Source of the DNA: JBIOYL01 sp044870185
Lineage (GTDB): Bacteria > Actinomycetota > CALGFH01
Length of the DNA: 6,443 bases
Direction of reading: 5' to 3'
Assembly (NCBI GenBank): GCA_044870185.1
Contig: JBIOYL010000431.1
Location: forward strand, 1 to 6,443
The position numbers and the translations under genes were made by a program. The notes beneath the pieces are model-generated. The model saw only the letters and a list, made by a program, of their open reading frames with translations, searched no databases and was not told the DNA's origin. Positions 1 to 5,301 of the stretch are shown in pieces; the stretch's first letter is position 1, and each line of letters starts with the position of its first letter.

Positions 1-567
1 CGCCGTGCCGGCGACCAGCGGGCCGCCGTGGACGCCGCGCGGGAGCGCCACGAGCACGTCGCCGCCCTCGAGGAGGAGGCCGCCTACCTAGCCCGGCTGG
101 TCGACCTGCTGGCCGCCTTCCGGCTCCACCTGGTCTCCCGGCTCGGCTCGCGGCTGTCGGCCGAGGCGGGCCGGCTGTTCGCCGAGCTGACCGACCACGA
201 GTACCAGGACCTGGTCGTGGACCCGGAGACCTATGCGATCCGCATCGCCGACGCGGGCGCCACCTACGAGCTCGACCGCTTCTCCGGCTCCGAGCACGAC
301 CTGGCCAGCCTGGCGCTGCGGGTGGCGGTGAGCCTGGTGATCGCCGAGAGCGCCGGCGAGCTCGGCGTGCTGGTGCTCGACGAGGTGCTCGGGTCGCTGG
401 ACCGGGACCGCCGTCAGCGCATGCTGGCCGCCCTGACCGCCTTGCAGGGCCGCTTCCGGCAGGTGCTGCTGGTCACCCACGACGACGAGGTCAAAGACCT
501 GCTGCCGGCCGCCATCGAGGTGCGCAAGGGGCCGCACCGGACCTCGACGGCGGCGCTGGTCTGCTGA
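1..567 (+). CDS. SbcC/Rad50/SMC-like ATPase, C-terminal fragment (5' end outside window)
   Basis: The reading frame is open from base 1, so the N-terminal Walker A and most of the coiled coil are missing; 188 residues are visible. The first part is charged and helical (Glu/Arg/Ala/Leu), as expected for the returning arm of a coiled coil. It is followed by the C-terminal half of an ABC ATPase head: a signature motif FSGSE at 280-294 leading into a long helix (DLASLALRVAVSL), a Walker B with catalytic Glu, VLVLDEV (Asp codon 379, Glu codon 382), a D-loop GSLD, and an H-loop LLVTHDDE with His at 478-480. The order and spacing match SbcC/Rad50-type proteins, which hydrolyse ATP to clamp or process DNA ends and chromosomes. 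The signature reads S-G-S-E where S-G-G-E is usual. Which subfamily it belongs to cannot be decided without the N-terminus. A GTG at 28 is only an internal codon in this view, not a start. Confidence 0.85.
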   Translation, partial: RRAGDQRAAVDAARERHEHVAALEEEAAYLARLVDLLAAFRLHLVSRLGSRLSAEAGRLFAELTDHEYQDLVVDPETYAIRIADAGATYELDRFSGSEHDLASLALRVAVSLVIAESAGELGVLVLDEVLGSLDRDRRQRMLAALTALQGRFRQVLLVTHDDEVKDLLPAAIEVRKGPHRTSTAALVC

Positions 568-589
568 GCTTCAAGCAGCTCGGAAGTCG

Positions 590-618
590 TTGACACCTCC
601 GGTGGCCTGGCCGATACT
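590..618 (+). promoter_or_regulatory. Sigma-70 (SigA/HrdB)-type promoter candidate
   Basis: A perfect -35 hexamer TTGACA (590-595) is followed after 17 bases by GATACT (613-618), which keeps the A at position 2 and the T at position 6 of the -10 element. It starts 22 bases after the stop of the ATPase gene. A transcript would begin near 625, about 260 bases before the DUF4193 start. A full TTGACA is notable in sequence this GC-rich. Confidence 0.55.
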
Positions 619-686
619 GCGCCGACCGCCGAACCGCCGACCGCTCCATGGCGTGGGACCACACCCGCCGGCCGGTCCGCGCCCGT

Positions 687-728
687 CGGCCGCCGGCCCG
701 GCGGCCGGTGCGGGCGGCCGGCGCCGGC
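687..728. repeat. Pair of GC-only palindromes
   Basis: A 10-base inverted repeat (arms 687-696 and 698-707, one base between them) is followed by a perfect 12-base palindrome GCCGGCGCCGGC at 717-728. Either could fold into a strong RNA hairpin. There is no T-run after them, so they are not classical intrinsic terminators, although actinobacterial terminators often lack one. They lie downstream of the ATPase gene and of the 590-618 promoter candidate. Confidence 0.5.
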
Positions 729-764
729 GGCCGCAGCGAGCATGCGGGCCGATGGCCGACTTGG

Positions 765-790
765 GGAACAAGGGTGGTGGCTGCGACGTT
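765..790 (+). promoter_or_regulatory. ECF sigma factor (SigE/SigH/SigR-like) promoter candidate
   Basis: GGAAC at 765-769 and GTT at 788-790 are separated by 18 bases (17 if CGTT is taken as the -10). This is the arrangement known for SigH/SigE of mycobacteria and SigR of Streptomyces, which read GGAA(C/T) then about 18 bases then GTT. The -35 is preceded by GG and the -10 reads CGTTA, both common extensions. The expected start near 797 would give a leader of about 88 bases before the DUF4193 GTG. Confidence 0.5.
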
Positions 791-802
791 AGGGGGACGT
801 CG
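784..802. repeat. Inverted repeat CGACGT-N7-ACGTCG over the ECF-like -10
   Basis: Two six-base arms (784-789 and 797-802) are exact reverse complements around a seven-base spacer. The left arm contains most of the proposed -10 GTT, and the right arm lies at the expected transcription start. This position would suit an operator or a 5'-end hairpin. Short arms like these can arise by chance in GC-rich DNA. Confidence 0.35.
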
Positions 803-871
803 GGCCGAATGTCGGATGTCGTGGTACACATGCCGCCGCAGCATCCGACGGTCTCGGGTTGGAGCAGCACG

Positions 872-877
872 AAAGGA
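872..877 (+). promoter_or_regulatory. Ribosome binding site fixing the DUF4193 start
   Basis: AAAGGA lies seven bases before the GTG at 885. It is the only good Shine-Dalgarno match near this open frame and supports the 90-residue form over the upstream ATG at 648. Confidence 0.8.
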
Positions 878-884
878 ACGCATC

Positions 885-1157
885 GTGGCAGCAGAGGAAG
901 AGGACGAGGAGACGCAGGTCGAGGCCTCGCTGGAGGAGCTGATCGCCAAGAAGGCCGACCGGCCGGCGGTTGCCGACGACGAGGATGACGAGGAGGCGCT
1001 GCTCGGGGCGCTCGGGCGCGACGAGGCGCGCGAGTCGCTGACCACCAAGGTGCTGCCCGTGCAGGCCAACGAGTTCGTGTGCACGAGCTGCTACCTGGTC
1101 AAGCACCGCAGCCAGCTCGCCGATCGTCGGCGGATGCTGTGTCGCGACTGCGCCTGA
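885..1157 (+). CDS. DUF4193 family zinc-ribbon protein
   Basis: The product has 90 residues and starts at GTG 885. The first half is strongly acidic (many Glu and Asp, residues 4-50), including a segment SLEELIAKKA that resembles the SxEELKARR stretch of family members. The second half carries VLPVQANEFVCTSCYLVKHRSQL and ends CRDCA. The four cysteines, C66, C69, C86 and C89, form two CxxC knuckles that should bind one zinc ion. This layout, with the closing CxDC at the extreme C-terminus, is what I know of DUF4193, a small actinobacterial family of unknown function. The acidic N-terminus plus zinc ribbon suggests a binding partner such as RNA polymerase or another nucleoprotein, but that is only inference. 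It lies directly ahead of lnt, and the lnt frame overlaps its end. Two promoter candidates lie upstream. Confidence 0.9.
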   Translation: MAAEEEDEETQVEASLEELIAKKADRPAVADDEDDEEALLGALGRDEARESLTTKVLPVQANEFVCTSCYLVKHRSQLADRRRMLCRDCA

Positions 1158-2848
1158 GCAGGCCGGCGGCCCGCCGGGCGGGCCGCTCAGCGGCGCTGCG
1201 GCTGCGCTTGCCGGCGGCCCGCTCGGCGGCGGGCCGCCCGGCGCCACGCCGCCGGGCGGCCAGGTGGACGGTCGCGCTGGCTGCCGCCGTGGCGACCGGG
1301 CTGGCCCTGGTGGCCGCATTCCCCGGCCCGGACCTCGGGCCGGTCGCCTTCGTCGCGCTGGTGCCGCTGCTGCTGGTCGCCTGGGCGACGGGGGTGCGGC
1401 AGGCGGCGCTGCTCGGCTACCTGGCCGGGCTCACCTTCTTCGGCGTGCACCTCGCCTGGATCGTCACCTTCGGCGTGCTGGCCTGGGCCGCGCTGTGCGC
1501 GGCCCAGGCCTTGTTCGTGGCCGCGTTCTTCGCGCTGGTGCCCGTCACCAGACGGCTCGGCGGCTGGCAGGTGCTGGTCCTGCCCGCCTGCTGGGCCACG
1601 CTCGAGCTGGTGCGCGCGCACGCGCCGCTCGGCGGCTTCCCGTGGGGCCTGCTGGCGCTCAGCCAGCACGCCGGCGGCCCGCTGCTGCCGCTGGCCCGGG
1701 TGGTCGGCGCCTACGGGCTCGGCGCGGTCATCGTGGCCGTGAACCTGGCCCTGGCCAGCGCGGTCCGGGCGGCCGCCGCGCGCCGGGCGGGCGCCGCGGC
1801 GGCCTGGCCGGTCCTGGCCGCCGGGCTCGTGCTGGCCGGGCTGGCCGCCCCGGCGCTGCCGCCGGTCAGCGGCCCGCCGCTGGACCTGGCCATCCTGCAG
1901 GACAGCGTGCCGCCCGGCCACGACCGCCCCGACCAGGCCGCCATCGACCAGGCCGTGTTCGCCCACCACCTGCAGATGACCGAGGCGCTGGCCGCGGGCA
2001 GGCGCCCGGACCTGGTCGTCTGGGGAGAAGGCGCGGCCAACGACGACCCGTTCGCCAACGCCGCCTGGCATGCCGCGATCGGCCAGGCCGCGCGGACGGT
2101 CGGCGCGCCGCTGCTGATCGGGGCGACCACCGACCGGGGGGAGGCCCACTACGCCACCGAGGCGCTGCTGTTCACCCCCGGCGGCGAGCTCGCCGACCGC
2201 TACGCCAAGCGCCGGCTGGTCCCCTTCGGCGAGTACGTGCCGGGCGGGGACGTGATGCGCCGGCTGGTGCCGGCGGCCGATCGCCAGGTGCCTGCCGACA
2301 AGCTGCCCGGCCACCGCCTGGCGCCGATGGTCGTCGACGGGGTCCGCTTCGGCACGCTCATCTGCTACGAGTCCGCCTACCCGGAGGACCCCCGCCGGCT
2401 CGCCCGCGACGGCGCCCACTTCATCGTCGTGCTCACCAACAACACCTCGTGGGGCTACACGCCCGGCTCCCGCCAGCACCTGGCCACCAGCCAGCTGCGC
2501 GCGGTCGAGGAGGGCCGCACGGTCGTGCACGCCGCGGTGTCGGGGATCAGCGCCGTGGTCGGCCCTGACGGGGTGGCCCGCCAGCAGACCGGGCTGTACC
2601 AGCGGGCGACCATCCGGGCCGCGGTCGCGCCGCGCTCGGGGCTCACCGTGTACGCCCGCGACGGCCGGCTGGTCGAGGCGGCCCTGGTCGGGCTGGCCGT
2701 GGCCGGGCTGGCCGGCAGCATGCTGGCCGCGGGCCTGGCGCGCCGGCGCCCACCGACCCCGCCGCCCGGCCGGCCGCAGACGCCCACCGACGCCCCGTCC
2801 GGCCGGCCGCACGTCGTCACCCGCATGGTCACGCGAGGTGGCCGGTGA
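1139..2848 (+). CDS. lnt: Apolipoprotein N-acyltransferase
   Basis: Lnt transfers an acyl chain from phospholipid to the free amino group of the N-terminal cysteine of lipoproteins, at the outer face of the cytoplasmic membrane. From the GTG at 1139 the product has 569 residues. A basic Arg-rich leader (1-43) precedes about seven hydrophobic segments (roughly 45-61, 67-85, 89-112, 113-135, 143-160, 187-209, 223-242). A nitrilase/CN-hydrolase domain follows (about 248-500), then a last hydrophobic helix (511-534) and a Pro/Arg-rich tail. The catalytic triad is visible: Glu297 in VVWGEG (codon 2027), Lys357 in YAKRRLVPFGEYVP (codon 2207) and Cys409 in LICYES (codon 2363); the helper Glu residues of FGEYVP and CYE are also present. 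The start is uncertain. GTG 1139 has only a weak GGCGGA upstream and overlaps the DUF4193 gene by 19 bases; GTG 1079 and TTG 1208 are alternatives. The stop overlaps the ppm1 start. A 13-base direct repeat (2766-2778, 2799-2811) lies in the tail. Confidence 0.9.
   Translation: MSRLRLSRPAARRAGRSAALRLRLPAARSAAGRPAPRRRAARWTVALAAAVATGLALVAAFPGPDLGPVAFVALVPLLLVAWATGVRQAALLGYLAGLTFFGVHLAWIVTFGVLAWAALCAAQALFVAAFFALVPVTRRLGGWQVLVLPACWATLELVRAHAPLGGFPWGLLALSQHAGGPLLPLARVVGAYGLGAVIVAVNLALASAVRAAAARRAGAAAAWPVLAAGLVLAGLAAPALPPVSGPPLDLAILQDSVPPGHDRPDQAAIDQAVFAHHLQMTEALAAGRRPDLVVWGEGAANDDPFANAAWHAAIGQAARTVGAPLLIGATTDRGEAHYATEALLFTPGGELADRYAKRRLVPFGEYVPGGDVMRRLVPAADRQVPADKLPGHRLAPMVVDGVRFGTLICYESAYPEDPRRLARDGAHFIVVLTNNTSWGYTPGSRQHLATSQLRAVEEGRTVVHAAVSGISAVVGPDGVARQQTGLYQRATIRAAVAPRSGLTVYARDGRLVEAALVGLAVAGLAGSMLAAGLARRRPPTPPPGRPQTPTDAPSGRPHVVTRMVTRGGR
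1162..1238 (+). repeat. Duplicated GC hairpin between DUF4193 and lnt
   Basis: The first hairpin has arms 1166-1175 and 1177-1186 (about nine usable pairs, three-base loop) and starts nine bases after the DUF4193 stop. The second has perfect 10-base arms, 1213-1222 and 1229-1238, with the six-base loop TCGGCG. The two are copies of one design: GCCGGCGGCCCGC occurs at 1162-1174 and 1210-1222, and GCGGGCCGC at 1178-1186 and 1229-1237. They fall in the Arg/Ala-rich leader of the lnt reading frame, so they are either coding there or part of a partial terminator or attenuator if lnt starts further downstream. No T-run follows. Confidence 0.55.
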
Positions 2849-3591
2849 GGGCCCTGGTCGTCATCCCAACCTACAACGAGGCCGGCTCGGTCGAGCAGGT
2901 CATCGACCTCGTCCTGGCGGCCGACCAGCGCGCCGACGTGCTGGTCGTCGACGACGGCAGCCCCGACGGCACCGCCGGCCTGGTCGAGCGGCGCCTGGCC
3001 GGCGAGCCCCGGCTGCACCTGGAGCGGCGCACCGCCAAGCAGGGGCTCGGCGCCGCCTATCGGGCCGGGTTCGCGTGGGGTCTGGCGCGCGGCTACGACG
3101 CCCTGGTCGAGATGGACGCCGACCTGTCCCATCCGCCCGACCGGCTGGGCGCCCTGCTCGACGGGCTGGCCACGGCGGACCTGGTGATCGGCTCGCGCTA
3201 CGTGCCCGGCGGACGGACCGTGAACTGGGCCAGGCTGCGGGAGGCGGTCTCGCGGGGCGGCAACGCCTACGTGCGGCTCGCGCTCGGCATGCCGGTGCAC
3301 GACGCCACCGCCGGCTACCGCGCCTACCGGCGCGAGGTGCTCGAGGCGCTGCCGGTGGAGGCCGTGCAGTCCAACGGCTACTGCTTCCAGGTCGAGATGG
3401 TCCACCGCACCTGGCAGGAAGGCTTCCAGGTGGCCGAGGTGCCGATCACGTTCACCGAGCGCACCGCCGGCGTGTCGAAGATGAACCGCCGGATCGTCGC
3501 CGAGGCGCTGTGGCGGGTGGCCGTGTGGGCGGCCACCGGCGGCCGCCGCCGCGCCCGCCGCCACCATCCCCGCAGCGTGGTGGCTGCCTAG
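2845..3591 (+). CDS. ppm1: Polyprenol monophosphomannose synthase (GT2 family, DPM1-like)
   Basis: This enzyme moves mannose from GDP-mannose to polyprenyl phosphate at the inner face of the membrane. The product is the donor for lipoglycan synthesis and protein O-mannosylation in actinobacteria. The 248-residue product begins with the GT2 strand VVIPTYNE (5-12), followed by VVDDGSPDGT (34-43), the metal-binding DxD in MDADLSHPP (90-98, DAD at 91-93), IGSRYVPGG (115-123) and the acceptor-side stretch FTERTAGVSKM (203-213). All are typical of DPM1/Ppm1, and the length fits the catalytic domain alone. There is no hydrophobic membrane segment; the C-terminus is basic (RRRARRHHPR). The GTG start overlaps the lnt stop in GTGA (2845-2848), with GAGG at 2835-2838 six bases before it, so translation is probably coupled to lnt. 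In M. tuberculosis the Lnt-like and Ppm domains are fused in one protein. Other GT2 enzymes are possible but less likely given the motif set and neighbour. Confidence 0.93.
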   Translation: MRALVVIPTYNEAGSVEQVIDLVLAADQRADVLVVDDGSPDGTAGLVERRLAGEPRLHLERRTAKQGLGAAYRAGFAWGLARGYDALVEMDADLSHPPDRLGALLDGLATADLVIGSRYVPGGRTVNWARLREAVSRGGNAYVRLALGMPVHDATAGYRAYRREVLEALPVEAVQSNGYCFQVEMVHRTWQEGFQVAEVPITFTERTAGVSKMNRRIVAEALWRVAVWAATGGRRRARRHHPRSVVAA

Positions 3592-5057
3592 CCGAACTCC
3601 TCCAGCAAGGCGAGCACGGTGCGGACCATGCAGCCGGTGCCGCCCTTGGGCTGGTAGTAGAAGGCCTGCTTGGCGGTGGCCGGGCCGGCGATGTCCAGGT
3701 GGACCCAGGGCCGGCCGGCCACGAACTCGCGCAGGAACAGCCCTGCCTGGATCGCGTCGCCCAGGTGCTCGGTGGCGTTGCGCAGGTCGGCGACGTCCGA
3801 GTCGATCCAGCGGCGGTAGTCCTCGACCAGCGGCAGCTCGCCGGCCAGCTCGCCGGTGCGCCGGGCCGCCTGCAGCAGCCGGGCCACCAGCGGCGGGCTG
3901 TTGCCCATGACGGCCGTGCAGCCCGGGCCGAGCCCGACCATCGCCGACCCGGTCAGCGTGGCCAGGTCGACGATCGCGTCCGGCTCGGCTTCGGCGGCCA
4001 GCGCCAGCCCGTCGGCGAGGATGAGCCGCCCCTCCGCGTCGGTGTTGGTGATCTCGATGGTGGTGTGGTTGCGGACCCGGATCACGTCGCCGGCGCGCAT
4101 GGCCGACCCGCCGGGCATGTTCTCGACCAGCGGCAGCACCCCGGTGACCTCCAGGTGGACGTCGAGCGCGGCGAGCGCGCGCATGACCGCGAGCACGCTC
4201 GCCGCGCCGGCCATGTCGTCTTTCATGCCGTCCATGTGCTCGCCGCGTTTGAGGTCCAGGCCGCCGGTGTCGAAGGTGACGCCCTTGCCGACCAGCGCGA
4301 CGCGCCGGGTGGCGCCCTCGGGCCGGTGGCCGAGCACGACGATGCGTGGCGGGACGGCCGAGCCGGCGCCCACGGCCAGCACGCCGCCGAAGCCGCCCTG
4401 CGCAAGCGCCTGGCCTTCGAGCACCTCGACCGTCAGGCCGGCCTCACCGGCGACGCGGACCGCCGCCGCAGCCAGGGTGGCCGGGTTGATGGTATTGGCC
4501 GGCTCGTTGACCAGGTCGCGGGCGAGCAGGGCCGCCTGGGCGGCCACCTCGGCGCGCCGCAGGACGCCCTCCAGGTCGGCCGTGGCCTCGTCGACCAGCA
4601 GGGCCACCTCGGCCACGACCGGGTCGTGCTCGCTCCGGTAGCGCTCGAAGCGGTAGGCGGCCAGCGTGAACCCCTCGGCGACGGCCGCGAGCGCCGCCGG
4701 GCCGCCGCCGGCCTGGTGCAGCGCGGTGGCGACCCGGCCGCCCTTGAGCTCGCGGGCGGCGACGCTGGCCGCCCGGCGCAGCGTCTCGTCGGTCCGGTCC
4801 GCGTCCGGGCCGACGCCGGTGAGCAGGACGCCGCCCGCCCGGATCGCGCCGAAGCCCGGCACGAGCAGGGTCTGGTCGAGCGCGCCGGTGAAGCCGCCGG
4901 TCTGGGCGAGCATGCCCAGGTCGGCGCCCAGCCGGTCCAGGACATCCCGGGTGGCCGGGAACGGGCGGGGTCCGTCGTCGCCGCCGGCGACCGGGAGCAC
5001 GAGCAGGTCGGCGTCGGCGTCGGCGGCCGGGCGCGGGGACAGCGACAGCTGCGGCAT
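3588..5057 (-). CDS. pepA: Leucyl aminopeptidase, M17 family
   Basis: This is a cytosolic two-metal aminopeptidase that removes N-terminal residues, often leucine, from peptides; family members are hexamers. The product has 489 residues, close to the usual 480-500. A variable N-terminal domain (about 1-165) is followed by the catalytic domain. Metal ligands appear in GKGVTFDTGG (Lys258, Asp263), MKDDMAGAA (Asp281) and the family signature NTDAEGRL (Asp340, Glu342); catalytic Lys270 and Arg344 are present. The spacings (+5, +12, +23, +82, +84, +86 from Lys258) are identical to those I know for E. coli PepA (Lys270 to Arg356), so the enzyme should be active. ATG 5057 is chosen because CGGAG precedes it by five bases and the 14-base repeats begin just upstream; the frame stays open further back but with no protein-like content. 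The gene converges on ppm1 and shares the stop region with it. Confidence 0.96.
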   Translation of the reverse strand: MPQLSLSPRPAADADADLLVLPVAGGDDGPRPFPATRDVLDRLGADLGMLAQTGGFTGALDQTLLVPGFGAIRAGGVLLTGVGPDADRTDETLRRAASVAARELKGGRVATALHQAGGGPAALAAVAEGFTLAAYRFERYRSEHDPVVAEVALLVDEATADLEGVLRRAEVAAQAALLARDLVNEPANTINPATLAAAAVRVAGEAGLTVEVLEGQALAQGGFGGVLAVGAGSAVPPRIVVLGHRPEGATRRVALVGKGVTFDTGGLDLKRGEHMDGMKDDMAGAASVLAVMRALAALDVHLEVTGVLPLVENMPGGSAMRAGDVIRVRNHTTIEITNTDAEGRLILADGLALAAEAEPDAIVDLATLTGSAMVGLGPGCTAVMGNSPPLVARLLQAARRTGELAGELPLVEDYRRWIDSDVADLRNATEHLGDAIQAGLFLREFVAGRPWVHLDIAGPATAKQAFYYQPKGGTGCMVRTVLALLEEFG

Positions 5058-5062
5058 CGGGG

Positions 5063-5067
5063 CTCCG
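5063..5067 (-). promoter_or_regulatory. Ribosome binding site of pepA
   Basis: Read on the minus strand this is CGGAG, five bases before the ATG whose first base is 5057. It decides the start against longer upstream readings of the same open frame. Confidence 0.7.
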
Positions 5068-5147
5068 TCGGTGGAGGCGGTTCGGTAGGAGCGGTTCGGT
5101 AGGAGCGGTTCGGTGGAGGCGGTTCGGTGAGGCGGTTCGGTGGAGGC
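5068..5147. repeat. 14-base tandem repeat upstream of pepA
   Basis: There are five units of GGTTCGGT(A/G)GGAGC/GGTTCGGTGGAGGC type: 5079-5092, 5093-5106, 5107-5120, 5121-5133 (one base short) and 5134-5147, plus a decayed half unit at 5068-5078. The first two units are identical; the third and fifth are identical to each other. The unit length is not a multiple of three and one copy is 13 bases, so the array is not a conserved peptide repeat. It begins directly behind the pepA ribosome binding site and so lies in the pepA leader or promoter. Confidence 0.9.
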
Positions 5148-5209
5148 CGACGCTGGCGCGGCGGACGGCTCGCCAGGCGGGCGCGGCCGGCGGCCCACCC
5201 CGCGGCATG

Positions 5210-5240
5210 ATGCCACGTCCGCTGCTGCGTCCGGTACTGT
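5210..5240 (+). promoter_or_regulatory. Weak promoter candidate for the 142-residue protein
   Basis: TACTGT (5235-5240) fits the TAnnnT form of an actinobacterial -10. ATGCCA (5210-5215) matches four of six bases of a -35, but at a long 19-base spacing. The -10 lies inside GTAC-TGTCT-GTAC (5234-5246), a small inverted repeat that could be an operator. The support is modest. Confidence 0.25.
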
Positions 5241-5244
5241 CTGT

Positions 5245-5284
5245 ACGGCGAGCTGGTCGTGCGGCGAGCTGGTCGTGCGGCGAG
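5245..5284. repeat. 16-base tandem repeat, two and a half copies
   Basis: (A/G)CGGCGAGCTGGTCGT occurs at 5245-5260 and 5261-5276 with one difference, followed by the first eight bases of a third copy at 5277-5284. The third copy runs straight into the ribosome binding site of the downstream gene, so the array would lie in its mRNA leader. Confidence 0.85.
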
Positions 5285-5291
5285 GAGGTGA
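5283..5291 (+). promoter_or_regulatory. Full-length Shine-Dalgarno sequence AGGAGGTGA
   Basis: All nine bases are complementary to the 3' end of 16S rRNA. It precedes ATG 5302 by ten bases (13 from the AGGAGG core), which is slightly long, and supports the start of the next gene. Confidence 0.8.
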
Positions 5292-5301
5292 GCAGACGAC
5301 G

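Larger units (their letters stand above)
568..884. other. 317-base intergenic region upstream of the DUF4193 gene
   Basis: I find no convincing gene here. The frame of the DUF4193 gene stays open upstream to an ATG at 648, but the translation is a biased Arg/Pro/Ala-rich string with no domain, and a good ribosome binding site sits only at 872. The stretch holds a sigma-70-like promoter candidate, two GC-rich palindromes, an ECF-like promoter candidate and an inverted repeat, each listed separately. It could be a long leader for the DUF4193-lnt-ppm1 unit, or contain a small RNA started at about 625; the sequence alone does not decide. Confidence 0.6.

Noticed and set aside
825..831. TACACAT as a -10 element close to the DUF4193 gene
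   Set aside because: The last hexamer base does not fit TAnnnT, and no -35-like hexamer is found at 16-18 bases upstream.
648..884. In-frame upstream extension of the DUF4193 gene from ATG 648
   Set aside because: The added 79 residues are an Arg/Pro-rich string unlike the family, it would read through both the palindromes and the ECF-like promoter, and the only good ribosome binding site is at 872.
1187..2812. Long open frame on the minus strand opposite lnt
   Set aside because: It is a shadow of GC-biased codons in lnt. The translation is rich in Gly, Arg and Gln with no domain, while the plus strand has the full Lnt catalytic triad.
2838..5102. 754-codon plus-strand open frame across ppm1 and antisense to pepA
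   Set aside because: It crosses two well-supported genes in other frames and shows low-complexity composition. Long stop-free frames are expected at this GC content.
5068..5284. Repeat arrays as a possible CRISPR
   Set aside because: The units are 14 and 16 bases, directly adjacent with no spacers, and no cas genes are present.
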